NCBI GenBank assembly: GCA_017997825.1
Contig: JAGOEH010000016.1
Location: 1-29,790, forward strand
DNA: 29,790 nt
Direction of reading: 5' to 3'
Source: Candidatus Delongbacteria bacterium
GTDB taxonomy: Bacteria > JAGOEH01
Shown here: positions 1 through 9,437 of the stretch, in pieces
Position numbering within the stretch: the stretch's first letter is position 1
How the letters are laid out: each line of letters begins with the position of its first letter
Program-made: the position numbers and the translations under genes
Notes under the pieces: generated by a model
Databases searched by the model: none
What the model was told of the DNA's origin: nothing
The model's input: only the letters and a program-made list of their open reading frames with translations

Positions 1-458
1 CCCTCTTCATCGGCTGATTCGATACACACCAACATACGGGGCTTCCCCTCGACCAGCTGAAAGGTCAGTGTCAGATTATAAGCCACTACATAGTTCGGAT
101 CGCCGCCTACCGACATGATCTTCTGACTCTTACATTTGGTCTTGGCCTGAGTGACCTGATCCGAGCTGGTCCCTTTGGGAATGTACAATACATTGATACC
201 GGCCAGATTGTCCAAGCCTACCGATTTGACATTGATCTTATCGGTTGAACTGGCAACTGCACCTTTCAGAAAATCCAACATCGGACCACCATTGAGTACC
301 CCAAGACTCACTTCTCCTTTGGGTGCCCCACTGATTTCACGGGTATACGAAAGCACCTTGACCAATAGTACTGATTGTACTTTTTCCGGACAGATATCAC
401 CCGCAAAACTGGATACTGCCAACCACAACACCCAACCAAGCAACAGCGCAATTCTCAT
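1..458 (-). CDS. YfiR-like (DUF4154) periplasmic protein, C-terminus cut by window edge
   Basis: The reading frame starts with a signal peptide (MRIALLLGWVLWLAVSSFAG) and stays open to base 1, so the C-terminus lies outside the window. About 150 residues are visible. The segment VLYIPKGTSSDQV, then a Cys-containing helix, then KIMSVGGDPNYV, resembles the conserved core of the YfiR/DUF4154 family. Those are periplasmic proteins that, in known cases, restrain a membrane diguanylate cyclase. The RBS AAGGAG at 466-471 is 7 nt from the ATG at 458 but only 1 nt from an alternative ATG at 464, so 458 is preferred. A TTGACA/TAAATT promoter lies upstream at 522-550. The family call is from recalled motif shape only; any partner cyclase would be outside the window. 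Confidence 0.6.
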   Translation of the reverse strand, partial: MRIALLLGWVLWLAVSSFAGDICPEKVQSVLLVKVLSYTREISGAPKGEVSLGVLNGGPMLDFLKGAVASSTDKINVKSVGLDNLAGINVLYIPKGTSSDQVTQAKTKCKSQKIMSVGGDPNYVVAYNLTLTFQLVEGKPRMLVCIESADEE

Positions 459-521
459 CGACATACTCCTTGTGTCTTTTAAGATACTCACTCTCTTCAT
501 AGCTAACACCATTTCAATTGT

Positions 522-550
522 AATTTAATAAAATTCATTATCTTTGTCAA
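522..550 (-). promoter_or_regulatory. sigma-70-type promoter of the YfiR-like gene
   Basis: On the minus strand, TTGACA at 545-550 is followed after exactly 17 bp by TAAATT at 522-527. The surrounding sequence is AT-rich and the start codon at 458 lies about 60 nt downstream. The rest of the 465-698 gap, between tamB and this gene, shows no gene and no clear terminator. Confidence 0.65.
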
Positions 551-698
551 GCATTTTTGTAAAATTTCCTTTAAAACCCCCCATTCTTATTCGTTATCAT
601 TGAGCCAGGTCGGTTCCGGTCAATCCCTGAAGCCATTCCCAAGGTAGGGCCTTGCTTGCAATCCTCTGCCGTTCGTCCGTTTGGCGTCTATCCGGCCA

Positions 699-3600
699 TC
701 AGAACGGCAACAGGTAATGCCAGGAAACCTGGAGACGCCGATCTTTTTCCCGGGTTTCCGTATCGTAGTAATAGCTGTAATTCAGAAACAGAGTTTTGTA
801 CAAACGAAATTCGATACTAAAATTGTGCCTCATATCCAGAGAATTCCGATTGTCATACGGGAGCTCGCGGGAAAGGAATGTTCCGGTATAGGTTGCGAAC
901 AAGCGATTGGTGATATATTTCCCCAGGGTCACCCGCGAATTGGAGAGGAGTGTCCAGTAGGAAAGCTGTTGATCTCCATTGGCGCCGGAAGTAAGATTAC
1001 CGAAAACGCCCGGATTGATCCTCAAAAAATCCACAAAGGGCAGATTGTGTTTGATGCGGGATTCCAGAAACTGGAGATATTGCTGCACAAAGTAGGTGTT
1101 TACGCTGTTAAACACCAGTTGGGTTGCGTACTCTCCATAGTTATTCTGCGGCCCGAACTGTTCCGACAGAATCTGATTGTCGTTGAGCTGATCATCGTAA
1201 GTCATTTGGATCAGGCGATCCGAACTGAGTTTCCACCTTATATCTTCGATCCGTCCGCGGTTTACCGGCTGATGGGAGATCGGATCGATGAAATAGGGTT
1301 TGATTTCAAGGACCTGGTCTTTGCCCAACTCCGGATCATAATACTGGTGAATGGCTTTCCCGCTGACCGTAGTCAAGATATCCTGGCCGCTGAACTCCAG
1401 GGAACTGTTTTGCAGATCGAAACTTTTCCCCATATAATTGATCTTGCCCTCAGGAAATACGATGGATCCATTCAGAGTAAAATTGCTGTCGATCAGTTGT
1501 CCGACCAGGTTGAGACGGGTATTGTCCTCGATCCGGATCTGAGCGACATTATTTCTGAACCAGACATTTTGGTTGGCAACCAGGGCGATATGATAGCGCA
1601 TGATGTCCAGGATGGAGCTATCAGAAGCGGGTTCATCATAGACCGGGGGGTAGAAGAATTCCAGGTTTCGACCATGAATCATTCCCAACACATGGGCATC
1701 CGGATAGGGGCCGGCAATTAGAAAATCAGGCAGTCCGGGGGAAGGTCCCAGTTTTACATCACAATGATCGTAGCGCGGCATGATTCCCGGAATATTGACT
1801 CTGATCCAGTCGGTCCGAATCCACATATACCCCAGCGAATAGGGGATGACCCCAGTCAGAAAGAAAAATGGCGGGAGATCCCGGGTTGATTTGTCCTCCT
1901 GCCTCAGACTATCGGTATTATATACAAAAATTGAGGTCTGATCCACTTTACCCGACAGGTACTCGAGTGAAAAAAAGCGGGTTTGAGGATTCAGGGTCAC
2001 CTTTCCCTGAACATCCGCCACCTTATCGATCAGCATCACCGGATAGAGTGTTCCGTGGGTGATATCGGCTGAAAACTCTTCAAACCAGAGTGAATCGGCT
2101 CTGCCGGCAAAGCAGAAATTCGCCTCGCCCCGGCTATCGGCACGACGAACAATATTCGGCAGTAATCGCGGGGTTATGGACAGCAGGTTACCCTCCAAAC
2201 CGAATTTAAACCTGAAATTGTGTTCCAGATCCTCCGGTAAGTCCTTTCTTGTCCCAAACACATGGTAGACAACTCCGTTACCACTCAATTGATATTGGTT
2301 TTCCTTCTCCAGATGCATGTGCGGGAACTCCAGGGTAAAATTCCGATAGACGATGGTAAGCTCGATCAGATCGAAATACATAAACCAGAAATCGCCATTG
2401 ATGGCCTGGACATTCCATTCGATAATCGGGCGTTTGTAATTTCCGGCCAGGGTCATGGTATACGAAAGGTTGCCTTTGATCCGATCTTTCAGCCAATTGA
2501 ATGCCAAGGGGGCATAATAGGCATCGATCCCCTGGCCGGCGATTTCCCCGATCAGTGTATCCGGGGCAATAATGACGGAATCGGTTTTGGCCAGGACCGT
2601 ATTTTCGGTGGATAATTCCACCTGATGGAAGGAGATGGTTTTATGGTGGTAGCGGATCCCGGTCCTAAGATACAGATTTCGAGCATACTGATACGACATA
2701 TCGAGCAATTCACATTGTCCGCTCAGGTTGAATCGTCCATTGTCCCGGTTGATTTTAAACTCTCCCTGGGTGGATCCGTCCACTCCGTTCAGAAACGCAA
2801 TCCGGCTCCACACATTCAGGATTTTTCGGAACGGGAGATAGTGCAACGAAATGGATCCCTGATAATCTTCTCCCTTCATGCTCCAGGCAAAACTTGAACT
2901 GTCGAGATAAGCCTGAAGATCGAGGCTGTCGTTGATGCGTTTTAGGCGAATATCCCACCGATAGTTCTCATGTTTGAAATGGAAGTACTCGGATTGGATC
3001 GAGGCCGATATCGTATCCAGGGAGGGGGAAAACTGCATCACGGCGCGGGCGGCTCCATTCAACTCATCCGGGGTGGTCAGAAAAAAGTCGCCGGTCAACT
3101 GGTAGGAGGAGGAACGAGTCAGGGAGAATACCCCATTGATGGTCGGATATCCGATTTTGTCCAGCTTGACGGGCAGAGGATAGTGGCTCAGATAGATTCG
3201 AAGATCCGGATCAAGGCACCACTTGTTTCCAAGCCTGACCGAACCGTTTAATCTGAAATTACGATTATTAGCGGCTGAAATCTTAAGATGGTCGATCGGT
3301 CCCAGAAAATCGGCTTGGATTTCACCCAGATTAAGCTGATCCAGGTAGTGATGATTGACCTTGACTGTAAGATCCAGTTGGGGAGTATTCCAAGCCCCAT
3401 AAACTCGCCCGTCAATCGAATAGGAGAGGTCCCGGATCCAATCCGGAATCCCCTTCAGGATTGCCATACTGCCGGATGTTGAGAGATTCAGATCAAAGTT
3501 TTTTTGATGTCCCAGCGTGGCAGTTCCTGTGGCCTGGAGCGGGAATCGGGTGGTTCCCGCCTGACTGATCTGGAGCTGTAATCGGTGTGAATCAAACTGA

Positions 3601-4715
3601 TAGTTACCGCTGAGCTGATAACTGATGGGGGTTTGATTGAGGTGTAAATGGAGCAGCCCCTGACCATCGACACCGGCCGGGTCCAGGGTAAGCATCATTT
3701 CGCCGTTTACCCCGGCCGATAGCCAGGACTGGTGAAGGATAGGATGATCATAAGAGAGCAGTTGAATCTTCACTTGATTGAGATGATAGAGATCGGGCAG
3801 CACGAATCCGCAATGGAAAGCATGATCCCGGTAAAGGAAGCGCACCGGAGGGATGGTGATTTGGTTATCCCGAATCAGCAGCCGAACACTGTCCGCCCGA
3901 ATTTCAGTTTGGTTGAAGTTGAAGCGCAGGCCGGAAACACAATCCAATTCGCCATTCCAAACCGGGTGGCGGTTTTTGGGAAAATCGACTTGCCAGTTCA
4001 TCTGATCCAGATCGCCGGAAACGGCATACGCCTCCGGAATCAGACCTTTGAAAAAACGATCCAGCGAAAATGGGGTATCCATCCGGGTCTGACAGGTCAG
4101 GCGATGAAACTGGGTATTCAATTCCATCCGCAGATTGGACCGAACCGGTTGAAGAAACTGAATTTCCGATTGAATGATCGGGGGTTTTACCGAATGAATC
4201 CAGGCCTCGAATTCCCATCGATTGAGCAGGGTGATCCGATCGGAAGCATACAGGTTGATGGAGGCCTGATTAAAAAAAATGTCCCCTTCAAACCAAAACT
4301 GAGACCATTGATGAATCTTCTGGAGCCAGAGTGTATCCATTCGATCGGAAATAGAATCCGCCCCGGACTGATAGAAATCAAGCTGGGGTCGTTCAAGATG
4401 GAGCGAAAGCTCCAAGTCGCCGAGGTGTAAATAATAGGCCACGATATTAACCGGACTGTAATTGAGGGAAATCTTATCGGAGGAGGCCTCGAAATGATCG
4501 GAAAGATGGAGTTGGAGTCGATCGATCTGGATATAACTGGTGGTCAGCGTTATATCGCCGCACTCGACCCTGAGTTGCCGGGCTTGAGGAAGAACCAGCG
4601 ACATCAGGGATTGCAGCAGCAGGGAGTGTCTAATTTCATAATAGAGATGGAGAAAAATCAGGCCGGTCAAGGCCAGTGAAAAAAATAGAACGATCAGATC
4701 TTTTCGTCTATGCAT
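699..4715 (-). CDS. tamB: TamB-like translocation/assembly module protein (AsmA/DUF490 superfamily)
   Basis: This 1338-aa protein has one N-terminal membrane anchor (residues about 7-27) followed by a very long beta-rich periplasmic region with repeating AsmA-like strands. The C-terminus (about 1000-1338) has the DUF490/TamB pattern. It ends in a stretch reading VTLGKYITNRLFATYTG, then a block of alternating aromatic strands (HNFSIEFRLYKTLFLNYSYYYDT) and a terminal Phe. TamB-type proteins span the periplasm and help move outer-membrane proteins or phospholipids outward, often with an Omp85 partner; none is seen here. The start ATG at 4715 has only a weak RBS. clpC ends 62 bp upstream, so cotranscription is likely but not certain. 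The exact role (TamB or a lipid-transport AsmA-like bridge) cannot be decided from sequence. Confidence 0.82.
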   Translation of the reverse strand: MHRRKDLIVLFFSLALTGLIFLHLYYEIRHSLLLQSLMSLVLPQARQLRVECGDITLTTSYIQIDRLQLHLSDHFEASSDKISLNYSPVNIVAYYLHLGDLELSLHLERPQLDFYQSGADSISDRMDTLWLQKIHQWSQFWFEGDIFFNQASINLYASDRITLLNRWEFEAWIHSVKPPIIQSEIQFLQPVRSNLRMELNTQFHRLTCQTRMDTPFSLDRFFKGLIPEAYAVSGDLDQMNWQVDFPKNRHPVWNGELDCVSGLRFNFNQTEIRADSVRLLIRDNQITIPPVRFLYRDHAFHCGFVLPDLYHLNQVKIQLLSYDHPILHQSWLSAGVNGEMMLTLDPAGVDGQGLLHLHLNQTPISYQLSGNYQFDSHRLQLQISQAGTTRFPLQATGTATLGHQKNFDLNLSTSGSMAILKGIPDWIRDLSYSIDGRVYGAWNTPQLDLTVKVNHHYLDQLNLGEIQADFLGPIDHLKISAANNRNFRLNGSVRLGNKWCLDPDLRIYLSHYPLPVKLDKIGYPTINGVFSLTRSSSYQLTGDFFLTTPDELNGAARAVMQFSPSLDTISASIQSEYFHFKHENYRWDIRLKRINDSLDLQAYLDSSSFAWSMKGEDYQGSISLHYLPFRKILNVWSRIAFLNGVDGSTQGEFKINRDNGRFNLSGQCELLDMSYQYARNLYLRTGIRYHHKTISFHQVELSTENTVLAKTDSVIIAPDTLIGEIAGQGIDAYYAPLAFNWLKDRIKGNLSYTMTLAGNYKRPIIEWNVQAINGDFWFMYFDLIELTIVYRNFTLEFPHMHLEKENQYQLSGNGVVYHVFGTRKDLPEDLEHNFRFKFGLEGNLLSITPRLLPNIVRRADSRGEANFCFAGRADSLWFEEFSADITHGTLYPVMLIDKVADVQGKVTLNPQTRFFSLEYLSGKVDQTSIFVYNTDSLRQEDKSTRDLPPFFFLTGVIPYSLGYMWIRTDWIRVNIPGIMPRYDHCDVKLGPSPGLPDFLIAGPYPDAHVLGMIHGRNLEFFYPPVYDEPASDSSILDIMRYHIALVANQNVWFRNNVAQIRIEDNTRLNLVGQLIDSNFTLNGSIVFPEGKINYMGKSFDLQNSSLEFSGQDILTTVSGKAIHQYYDPELGKDQVLEIKPYFIDPISHQPVNRGRIEDIRWKLSSDRLIQMTYDDQLNDNQILSEQFGPQNNYGEYATQLVFNSVNTYFVQQYLQFLESRIKHNLPFVDFLRINPGVFGNLTSGANGDQQLSYWTLLSNSRVTLGKYITNRLFATYTGTFLSRELPYDNRNSLDMRHNFSIEFRLYKTLFLNYSYYYDTETREKDRRLQVSWHYLLPF

Positions 4716-4777
4716 AATACCGGATTAGAAGAGGGATGAAACGAGCCGGAGACAAGGGGGGAATCGGAGGATCGGCA

Positions 4778-7189
4778 TCAGGTCTTGCCGATGGTAATAT
4801 GATCCCGTTCCACGTCAACCTGGATAGAATCCCCTTGTTTGATTTCGCCTTTCAGAAACTTTTCGGATAGGAGATCTTCCACCATACTCTGGATGGAATG
4901 CTTGATATACCGGGCACCACCTTCTTCATCAGCTTCCAGATGGGCCAGAAATTGTCGGGCTTTTTCAGAAAGGTTCAAGCGGATCGCTTTTTCCGCCGCC
5001 CGCTGTCTGATCTCGTCAAACAGGAGATCGGCGATAGTTTCCATATTTTGTCGGCTGAGCCGGTTGAATACAATAATGTCGTCAAAACGATTCAGCAATT
5101 CCGGTTTGAAGGTTTTTTTCAGTTCTTTCCGGAGATAACTGTCCAGAGTCCGCTGGGAAAGTCCATCCGATTTATTGAAGCCCATCCGGGTCGTTGACGC
5201 CAATTCCGCCATACCGATATTGGAGGTTAAAATGATGATGGTATTACGGAAATTGACCTTTCGGCCGTTGGCATCACTTAGGATTCCGGTATCCAATACC
5301 TGCAGCAGGATATTATGAATATCGGGATGAGCCTTTTCAATTTCGTCGAATAAAACAATCGAATGCGGTTTTTTACGGATCCGTTCAGTCAGTTGTCCCC
5401 CCTCCTGGAATCCGACATATCCGGGAGGAGCCCCGATCAGGCGTGATACGTTGAACTTCTCCATATACTCGGTCATATCAAGCCGGACAATAGCCTCTTC
5501 TTTACCGAACAGTAATCGGGCCAGGGTGACGGCGGTATAGGTTTTTCCCACCCCGGAAGGCCCCAGGAATATAAAGGATCCGATGGGCCTCAACCGGTCA
5601 CGGAATCCGGCTTGAGAGCGTTTCAGGGTATTGACGATCGATTTGACGGCTTCGGATTGCCCGACAATCATCCGATTCAGTTCTTTTTCAAGCAAAAGCA
5701 GGCGGTTGGAACTGTTCTCGCTAAGCTGCTGAACCGGGATACTGGTGATCTGACTGACCACTTCCCGGACAACCTCTTGAGTGACCATCGAGTTTTCACG
5801 GGTATAGTATTTATTCCATTCTTTGCGCGAGGTTTCGATTTCATGGCGGAGAGTCCGTTCGGAATCCCGCAGCCTGGCGGCCTGTTCATAGTCTTGGTGG
5901 TGAATGGCTTGCTGTTTGTGTTGTTCGACCTCGACCAGTTTTTTTTCCAATTCTTCCATTTCCGGGGGAAGCTGCTGAGAACGGATATGAAGAAGAGCGC
6001 CGGCCTCATCGATGACATCCAGGGCTTTATCCGGCAGGAAACGGTCGTTGATGTAGCGGTCGGATAGGATAGCGGCGGCTTTAAGGCTTTCGTTATCGTA
6101 GCGGACCTGATGAAACGACTCGTAACGGCCGACTAATCCTTCCAGGATTCTGACCGTATCATCGACCGAAGGCGGATCGATCATGATAGGCTGGAAGCGC
6201 CGTTCCAGAGCCCCGTCTTTTTCGATGAACCGTTTGAATTCATCGGCGGTGGTAGCGCCGATACACTGCATCTCGCCCCGGGCCAGCATGGGTTTGAGCA
6301 TATTGGCGGCATCCAACGATCCTTCCGATCCGCCGGCCCCGATCAGGGTATGAATCTCATCCAGAAACACGATAATATTGCCGGAATTAACGATTTCGGT
6401 CAGAATACTCTTGATCCGCTCTTCAAATTGCCCTCTGAATTTGGTACCGGCCACGATTGAGCCCATATCCAGCGAGATAATCCGTTTATTCTTAAGATTC
6501 TCCGATACATCATGCTGAATGATTCGCTGGGCGACTCCCTCCACAATCGCGGTTTTTCCGACTCCGGGTTCCCCCAGCAGAATGGGATTGTTCTTTTTAC
6601 GGCGGCTCAGAATCAAGGTGACCCGATGGATCTCATCATCCCGGCCGATCACCGGATCCAGCAGGTTCTCCCGAGCCAGTTGGGTCAGATCACGCCCGAA
6701 TTTTTCCAGAGAGGGGGTCTTGGTATGGAGCTGGGTTCTTCCGGGCGATGTATTTTCCTTGTTGATATTCAGCAATTCCTTCTTCACTTTTTCATAGCTT
6801 AATCCAAAGGAGAGAAGCGTATCACAGATCGGACTCTCTTTCAGTTTCAGCATCGCCAGCAACAGATGCTCCGTACCGACATATTTATAACTGAGACTTT
6901 CGGCTTCCATCTGGGCTTTGGCGATAATCTGTTTCACATTATCGGAAAACGGAATGGTTCCCAGCACCATGGTACTGGTGTACCGCCCGATGGCTTCCTC
7001 CAATACCGTCCGTAATTCATCCAGATCCACCATCAGATTGTTCAATAGGGCGATAGCGACTCCCCCGCCGTCATTCAACATTCCCAGCAACAGATGTTCG
7101 CTATCGATCGACTCACTATTCTGTTTCTGAGCTTCCAAGGCCGCATTTTCCATGACTCGCCTGACTCGATCGGTAAACATATCATTCAT
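4778..7189 (-). CDS. clpC: ATP-dependent Clp protease ATP-binding subunit ClpC
   Basis: This 803-aa Hsp100/AAA+ unfoldase would thread substrates into ClpP. In order: a double Clp-N repeat (about 1-140), AAA1 with Walker A GEPGVGKT at 206-213 and Walker B LDEIH near 276-280, a UVR-containing middle region ([13 protein letters not shown] to about 450) typical of ClpC, and AAA2 with GPSGVGKT at 543-550 and FDEIEKAH near 614-621. An MGF tripeptide at 669-671 sits where ClpP-binding [LIV]GF loops occur. Length and layout match ClpC rather than ClpB, whose middle domain is longer. The start overlaps the 3' end of mcsB by 8 bp (ATGAATGA), showing translational coupling. In Firmicutes, ClpC degrades proteins tagged with phosphoarginine by McsB. 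No clpP is in view. Confidence 0.96.
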   Translation of the reverse strand: MNDMFTDRVRRVMENAALEAQKQNSESIDSEHLLLGMLNDGGGVAIALLNNLMVDLDELRTVLEEAIGRYTSTMVLGTIPFSDNVKQIIAKAQMEAESLSYKYVGTEHLLLAMLKLKESPICDTLLSFGLSYEKVKKELLNINKENTSPGRTQLHTKTPSLEKFGRDLTQLARENLLDPVIGRDDEIHRVTLILSRRKKNNPILLGEPGVGKTAIVEGVAQRIIQHDVSENLKNKRIISLDMGSIVAGTKFRGQFEERIKSILTEIVNSGNIIVFLDEIHTLIGAGGSEGSLDAANMLKPMLARGEMQCIGATTADEFKRFIEKDGALERRFQPIMIDPPSVDDTVRILEGLVGRYESFHQVRYDNESLKAAAILSDRYINDRFLPDKALDVIDEAGALLHIRSQQLPPEMEELEKKLVEVEQHKQQAIHHQDYEQAARLRDSERTLRHEIETSRKEWNKYYTRENSMVTQEVVREVVSQITSIPVQQLSENSSNRLLLLEKELNRMIVGQSEAVKSIVNTLKRSQAGFRDRLRPIGSFIFLGPSGVGKTYTAVTLARLLFGKEEAIVRLDMTEYMEKFNVSRLIGAPPGYVGFQEGGQLTERIRKKPHSIVLFDEIEKAHPDIHNILLQVLDTGILSDANGRKVNFRNTIIILTSNIGMAELASTTRMGFNKSDGLSQRTLDSYLRKELKKTFKPELLNRFDDIIVFNRLSRQNMETIADLLFDEIRQRAAEKAIRLNLSEKARQFLAHLEADEEGGARYIKHSIQSMVEDLLSEKFLKGEIKQGDSIQVDVERDHITIGKT

Positions 7190-8240
7190 GATGACCTGCC
7201 TGATTTAAAAGAGCTTCCTTGATCAATAATGCCCGGAATTGATCCACGGCCTCCTCGGTGGCATCCGGCATTCCAAAGCGGTAACGCAGATGCGCGGGCA
7301 TAATGGAAACAAAGAGTTGATTGATGATACGGATCAGATCCTCCCGCAGGAGATGGAGGCGCACGCCCAACCGGACGGCGGAAAGGAGATTGACGGTTTC
7401 GTGAAGCGATAAAACAGCCGCATTCGTCAAAATTCCCCATGCCCGGAACACCTTATCCTGGGTATGGATCAGTAATTTTTCCTTCAGAAATTCTTCCGAT
7501 TGCAGCTCCATCTGTTCCACTTCATCCACCGTTTTAATCAGTTCATACATAATGGTTTCTTCGTTCAGTCCAAAACTCAGGTTGTTTTCCACAATGAAAA
7601 GATTTCCGACGTTGCTTTTGCCGATCAGGCTAAGGCTTTTGAGGCTGCAGTTTTTTTCGGAAACGATCCGGCAGACTTTACGAATCTGTTCGGTAATGGA
7701 AGCCGCCGGAAGATGCAGCAGAAAGGAGGCCTTGAAGCCGGTTCCGGTATTGGTGGGGCAGGGAGAAAGATGGCCGAAATCGGGATGGTAGGCATATTCC
7801 ATATAGGGGCTTAGGCTGTCATCCAGTCGATTCAGCGCCATCATGTTTTGAAGCGTATCCTTGCCGGGATATAATCCGATCAGTTTGATATGATCGGTGG
7901 CATTCAGCATCATGAATTCCGAGCTTCCGGGATTGATCCACAATCCGATTTTCGGATCCGGATAGGGCAACCGATCAATATAAAAGAACTCTTTGATACC
8001 GTTTATTGCCATGGAAGTGAGGGGTTTAAGGGGAATCCAATCCCAGTCGTCTCTCCGGCCGGTTTGTTTCATGGCATAATCAAGATCCTGCATGACCTGA
8101 ATCAATCGATCGGGTTCAGCCCGGTCCACGAACGGGATCCGGTTCAGGTTCCGACTATAGCGTAAGCGATGGCTAATGACCACCCTGGAATCGGAATCGA
8201 CCCAGGGAGGAATACGATATGACCATTCCATAGGTTCCAT
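7182..8240 (-). CDS. mcsB: McsB-like protein (arginine kinase fold), probably catalytically impaired
   Basis: This 352-aa protein aligns over its length with McsB, the protein-arginine kinase of the guanidino kinase superfamily. Recognisable parts are VVISHRLRYSRNL (residues 20-32), the LSPCPTNTGTG segment with the conserved Cys (C161), LLHLPA, and the C-terminal VRLGV region. Two catalytic elements are altered. The family's NEEDH reads NATDH (113-117), losing both glutamates, and the following Arg is Lys. The RGxYGEGSEAxGN nucleotide loop is shortened to SLIGKSNVGN (204-213), losing the Arg and the GEGSE part. It lies between mcsA (4 bp gap) and clpC (8 bp overlap), so a role as ClpC/McsA partner is likely. 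I infer a pseudokinase or adaptor, but weak or altered kinase activity cannot be excluded. Confidence 0.88.
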   Translation of the reverse strand: MEPMEWSYRIPPWVDSDSRVVISHRLRYSRNLNRIPFVDRAEPDRLIQVMQDLDYAMKQTGRRDDWDWIPLKPLTSMAINGIKEFFYIDRLPYPDPKIGLWINPGSSEFMMLNATDHIKLIGLYPGKDTLQNMMALNRLDDSLSPYMEYAYHPDFGHLSPCPTNTGTGFKASFLLHLPAASITEQIRKVCRIVSEKNCSLKSLSLIGKSNVGNLFIVENNLSFGLNEETIMYELIKTVDEVEQMELQSEEFLKEKLLIHTQDKVFRAWGILTNAAVLSLHETVNLLSAVRLGVRLHLLREDLIRIINQLFVSIMPAHLRYRFGMPDATEEAVDQFRALLIKEALLNQAGHHE

Positions 8241-8244
8241 CCGA

Positions 8245-8754
8245 TCATTCTACCGCATCGAGACTGTGTTTGAGTTCTTTGATGCGATCCCTCAGATAAG
8301 CAGCCCGCTCATAGTTTTCCGTTTTCAGCATCGCATCCAGTTCGCGGTTGTAGTGTTCCAATTGCTTCATCAATTGAATATTCCGTTTCATTCGGCTGGG
8401 AATTTTCCCGATGTGCTCATGAGTTCCGAACAATTGGTCGAACAGCGACGTGAGCACGGGTTTAAAAGCAGTATAACACTGGGGACAACCCAAAGTCCCT
8501 TTTTTCATGAATTCGTCAAACGTGAATCCGCAGCTGCAAGCTTTATCTTTCCATTCCTCGAGCGATGCAGATTCCTGTTCCAGCAGGCTGGTGATCAACG
8601 ATTCCAGATGGAAATGACGGCCATACAGGATATCGCTGAATCCCTTTTCGATGGCGCAGCTTTCACAATAAAAGGCATTTTTTTCCTGGCCGAGCAGAAT
8701 CTCTTTGACGGCCAGGATTGCTTTGTTACGGCGACAGTTTTCGCACAGCATCAT
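8245..8754 (-). CDS. mcsA: McsA-like zinc-finger/UVR-domain activator
   Basis: This 169-aa protein has the paired-cysteine zinc-binding layout of McsA: CENC near residue 4, CESC near 31, CSC near 74, and CPQC near 94. The C-terminus carries a UVR motif (LDAMLKTENYERAAYLRDRIKEL), which in ClpC partners mediates binding to the ClpC middle domain. In Firmicutes McsA activates McsB kinase and assists the ClpC stress response. The start overlaps the lolD stop (ATGA at 8751-8754), and mcsB follows after 4 bp. All cysteine pairs look intact, in contrast to the degraded active site in mcsB. The presence of McsA next to ClpC supports the whole module being functional. Confidence 0.92.
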   Translation of the reverse strand: MMLCENCRRNKAILAVKEILLGQEKNAFYCESCAIEKGFSDILYGRHFHLESLITSLLEQESASLEEWKDKACSCGFTFDEFMKKGTLGCPQCYTAFKPVLTSLFDQLFGTHEHIGKIPSRMKRNIQLMKQLEHYNRELDAMLKTENYERAAYLRDRIKELKHSLDAVE

Positions 8755-9437
8755 GACATCCTGTGGATGGTTTTCTGTTTAATCTGGTATTTCTGATGGG
8801 CAATCGAGGAGACTTCAGGATCGTGGGTCGCGATCAGAAAGGTCTGGTTAAGGCGGGAATTGAGGTCAACGATCAGGTTCAAAAGGCGGCCGGCATTTTC
8901 CTGATCCAGGTTGCCGGTCGGTTCATCCGCCAAGACCAGACAGGGTTGGGTAACCAGAGCACGAGCGATGGCCACGCGTTGTCTCTCACCGCCCGATAGT
9001 TCCGATGGCTTGTGATCCTTTCTATCCATTATACCGACGATATCCATGATTTGTTCCGATTTTTTAATACTCTGGGTGATCGATTCTCCCCGGATCAGGA
9101 GGGGAATCTGAACATTTTCCAGGGCCGTGAAATCCGTCAGCAGATGATGAAACTGAAACACATAGCTGATCCGGGTTCGTCGCAATTCTGAAAGCCCTTC
9201 ATCGGACAGGTGATGGATCTCCATCCCATTCAGACGGATACGACCCTGATCGGGCTGGTCCAGACCACCCAGCAGATGAAGAAAGGTACTCTTGCCCGAA
9301 CCGGAGGCCCCATACAGGGCGCAAATACTGCCGGCATTCAGTTCAAAATCGACATCCTGTAAAATCTTAAGTTCTTCATTCCCGGTATGATATGATTTAG
9401 AAAGCCCTTCCACGCTCAGCAGGATTTGATCATTCAT
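8751..9437 (-). CDS. lolD: Lipoprotein-releasing ABC transporter ATP-binding protein LolD
   Basis: This 228-aa ABC ATPase belongs to the MacB/LolD/FtsE group. Walker [10 protein letters not shown] is at 43-51, followed by a Q-loop ([18 protein letters not shown]), signature [15 protein letters not shown] and Walker [13 protein letters not shown], and the H-loop THD. The Q-loop text and position beside a LolC/E-type permease favour LolD, which powers release of lipoproteins from the inner membrane to LolA. The start overlaps the permease gene by 8 bp with the same ATGAATGA arrangement as mcsB/clpC. The 3' end overlaps mcsA by 4 bp, so lipoprotein export and the Mcs module are translationally linked. 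Confidence 0.92.
   Translation of the reverse strand: MNDQILLSVEGLSKSYHTGNEELKILQDVDFELNAGSICALYGASGSGKSTFLHLLGGLDQPDQGRIRLNGMEIHHLSDEGLSELRRTRISYVFQFHHLLTDFTALENVQIPLLIRGESITQSIKKSEQIMDIVGIMDRKDHKPSELSGGERQRVAIARALVTQPCLVLADEPTGNLDQENAGRLLNLIVDLNSRLNQTFLIATHDPEVSSIAHQKYQIKQKTIHRMS

Noticed and set aside
681-1721. 346-codon plus-strand open frame
   Set aside because: It lies wholly antisense to the tamB gene, has no RBS or domain, and its composition mirrors the opposite frame.
3732-4430. 232-codon plus-strand open frame
   Set aside because: Antisense to the N-terminal part of tamB with no recognisable features.
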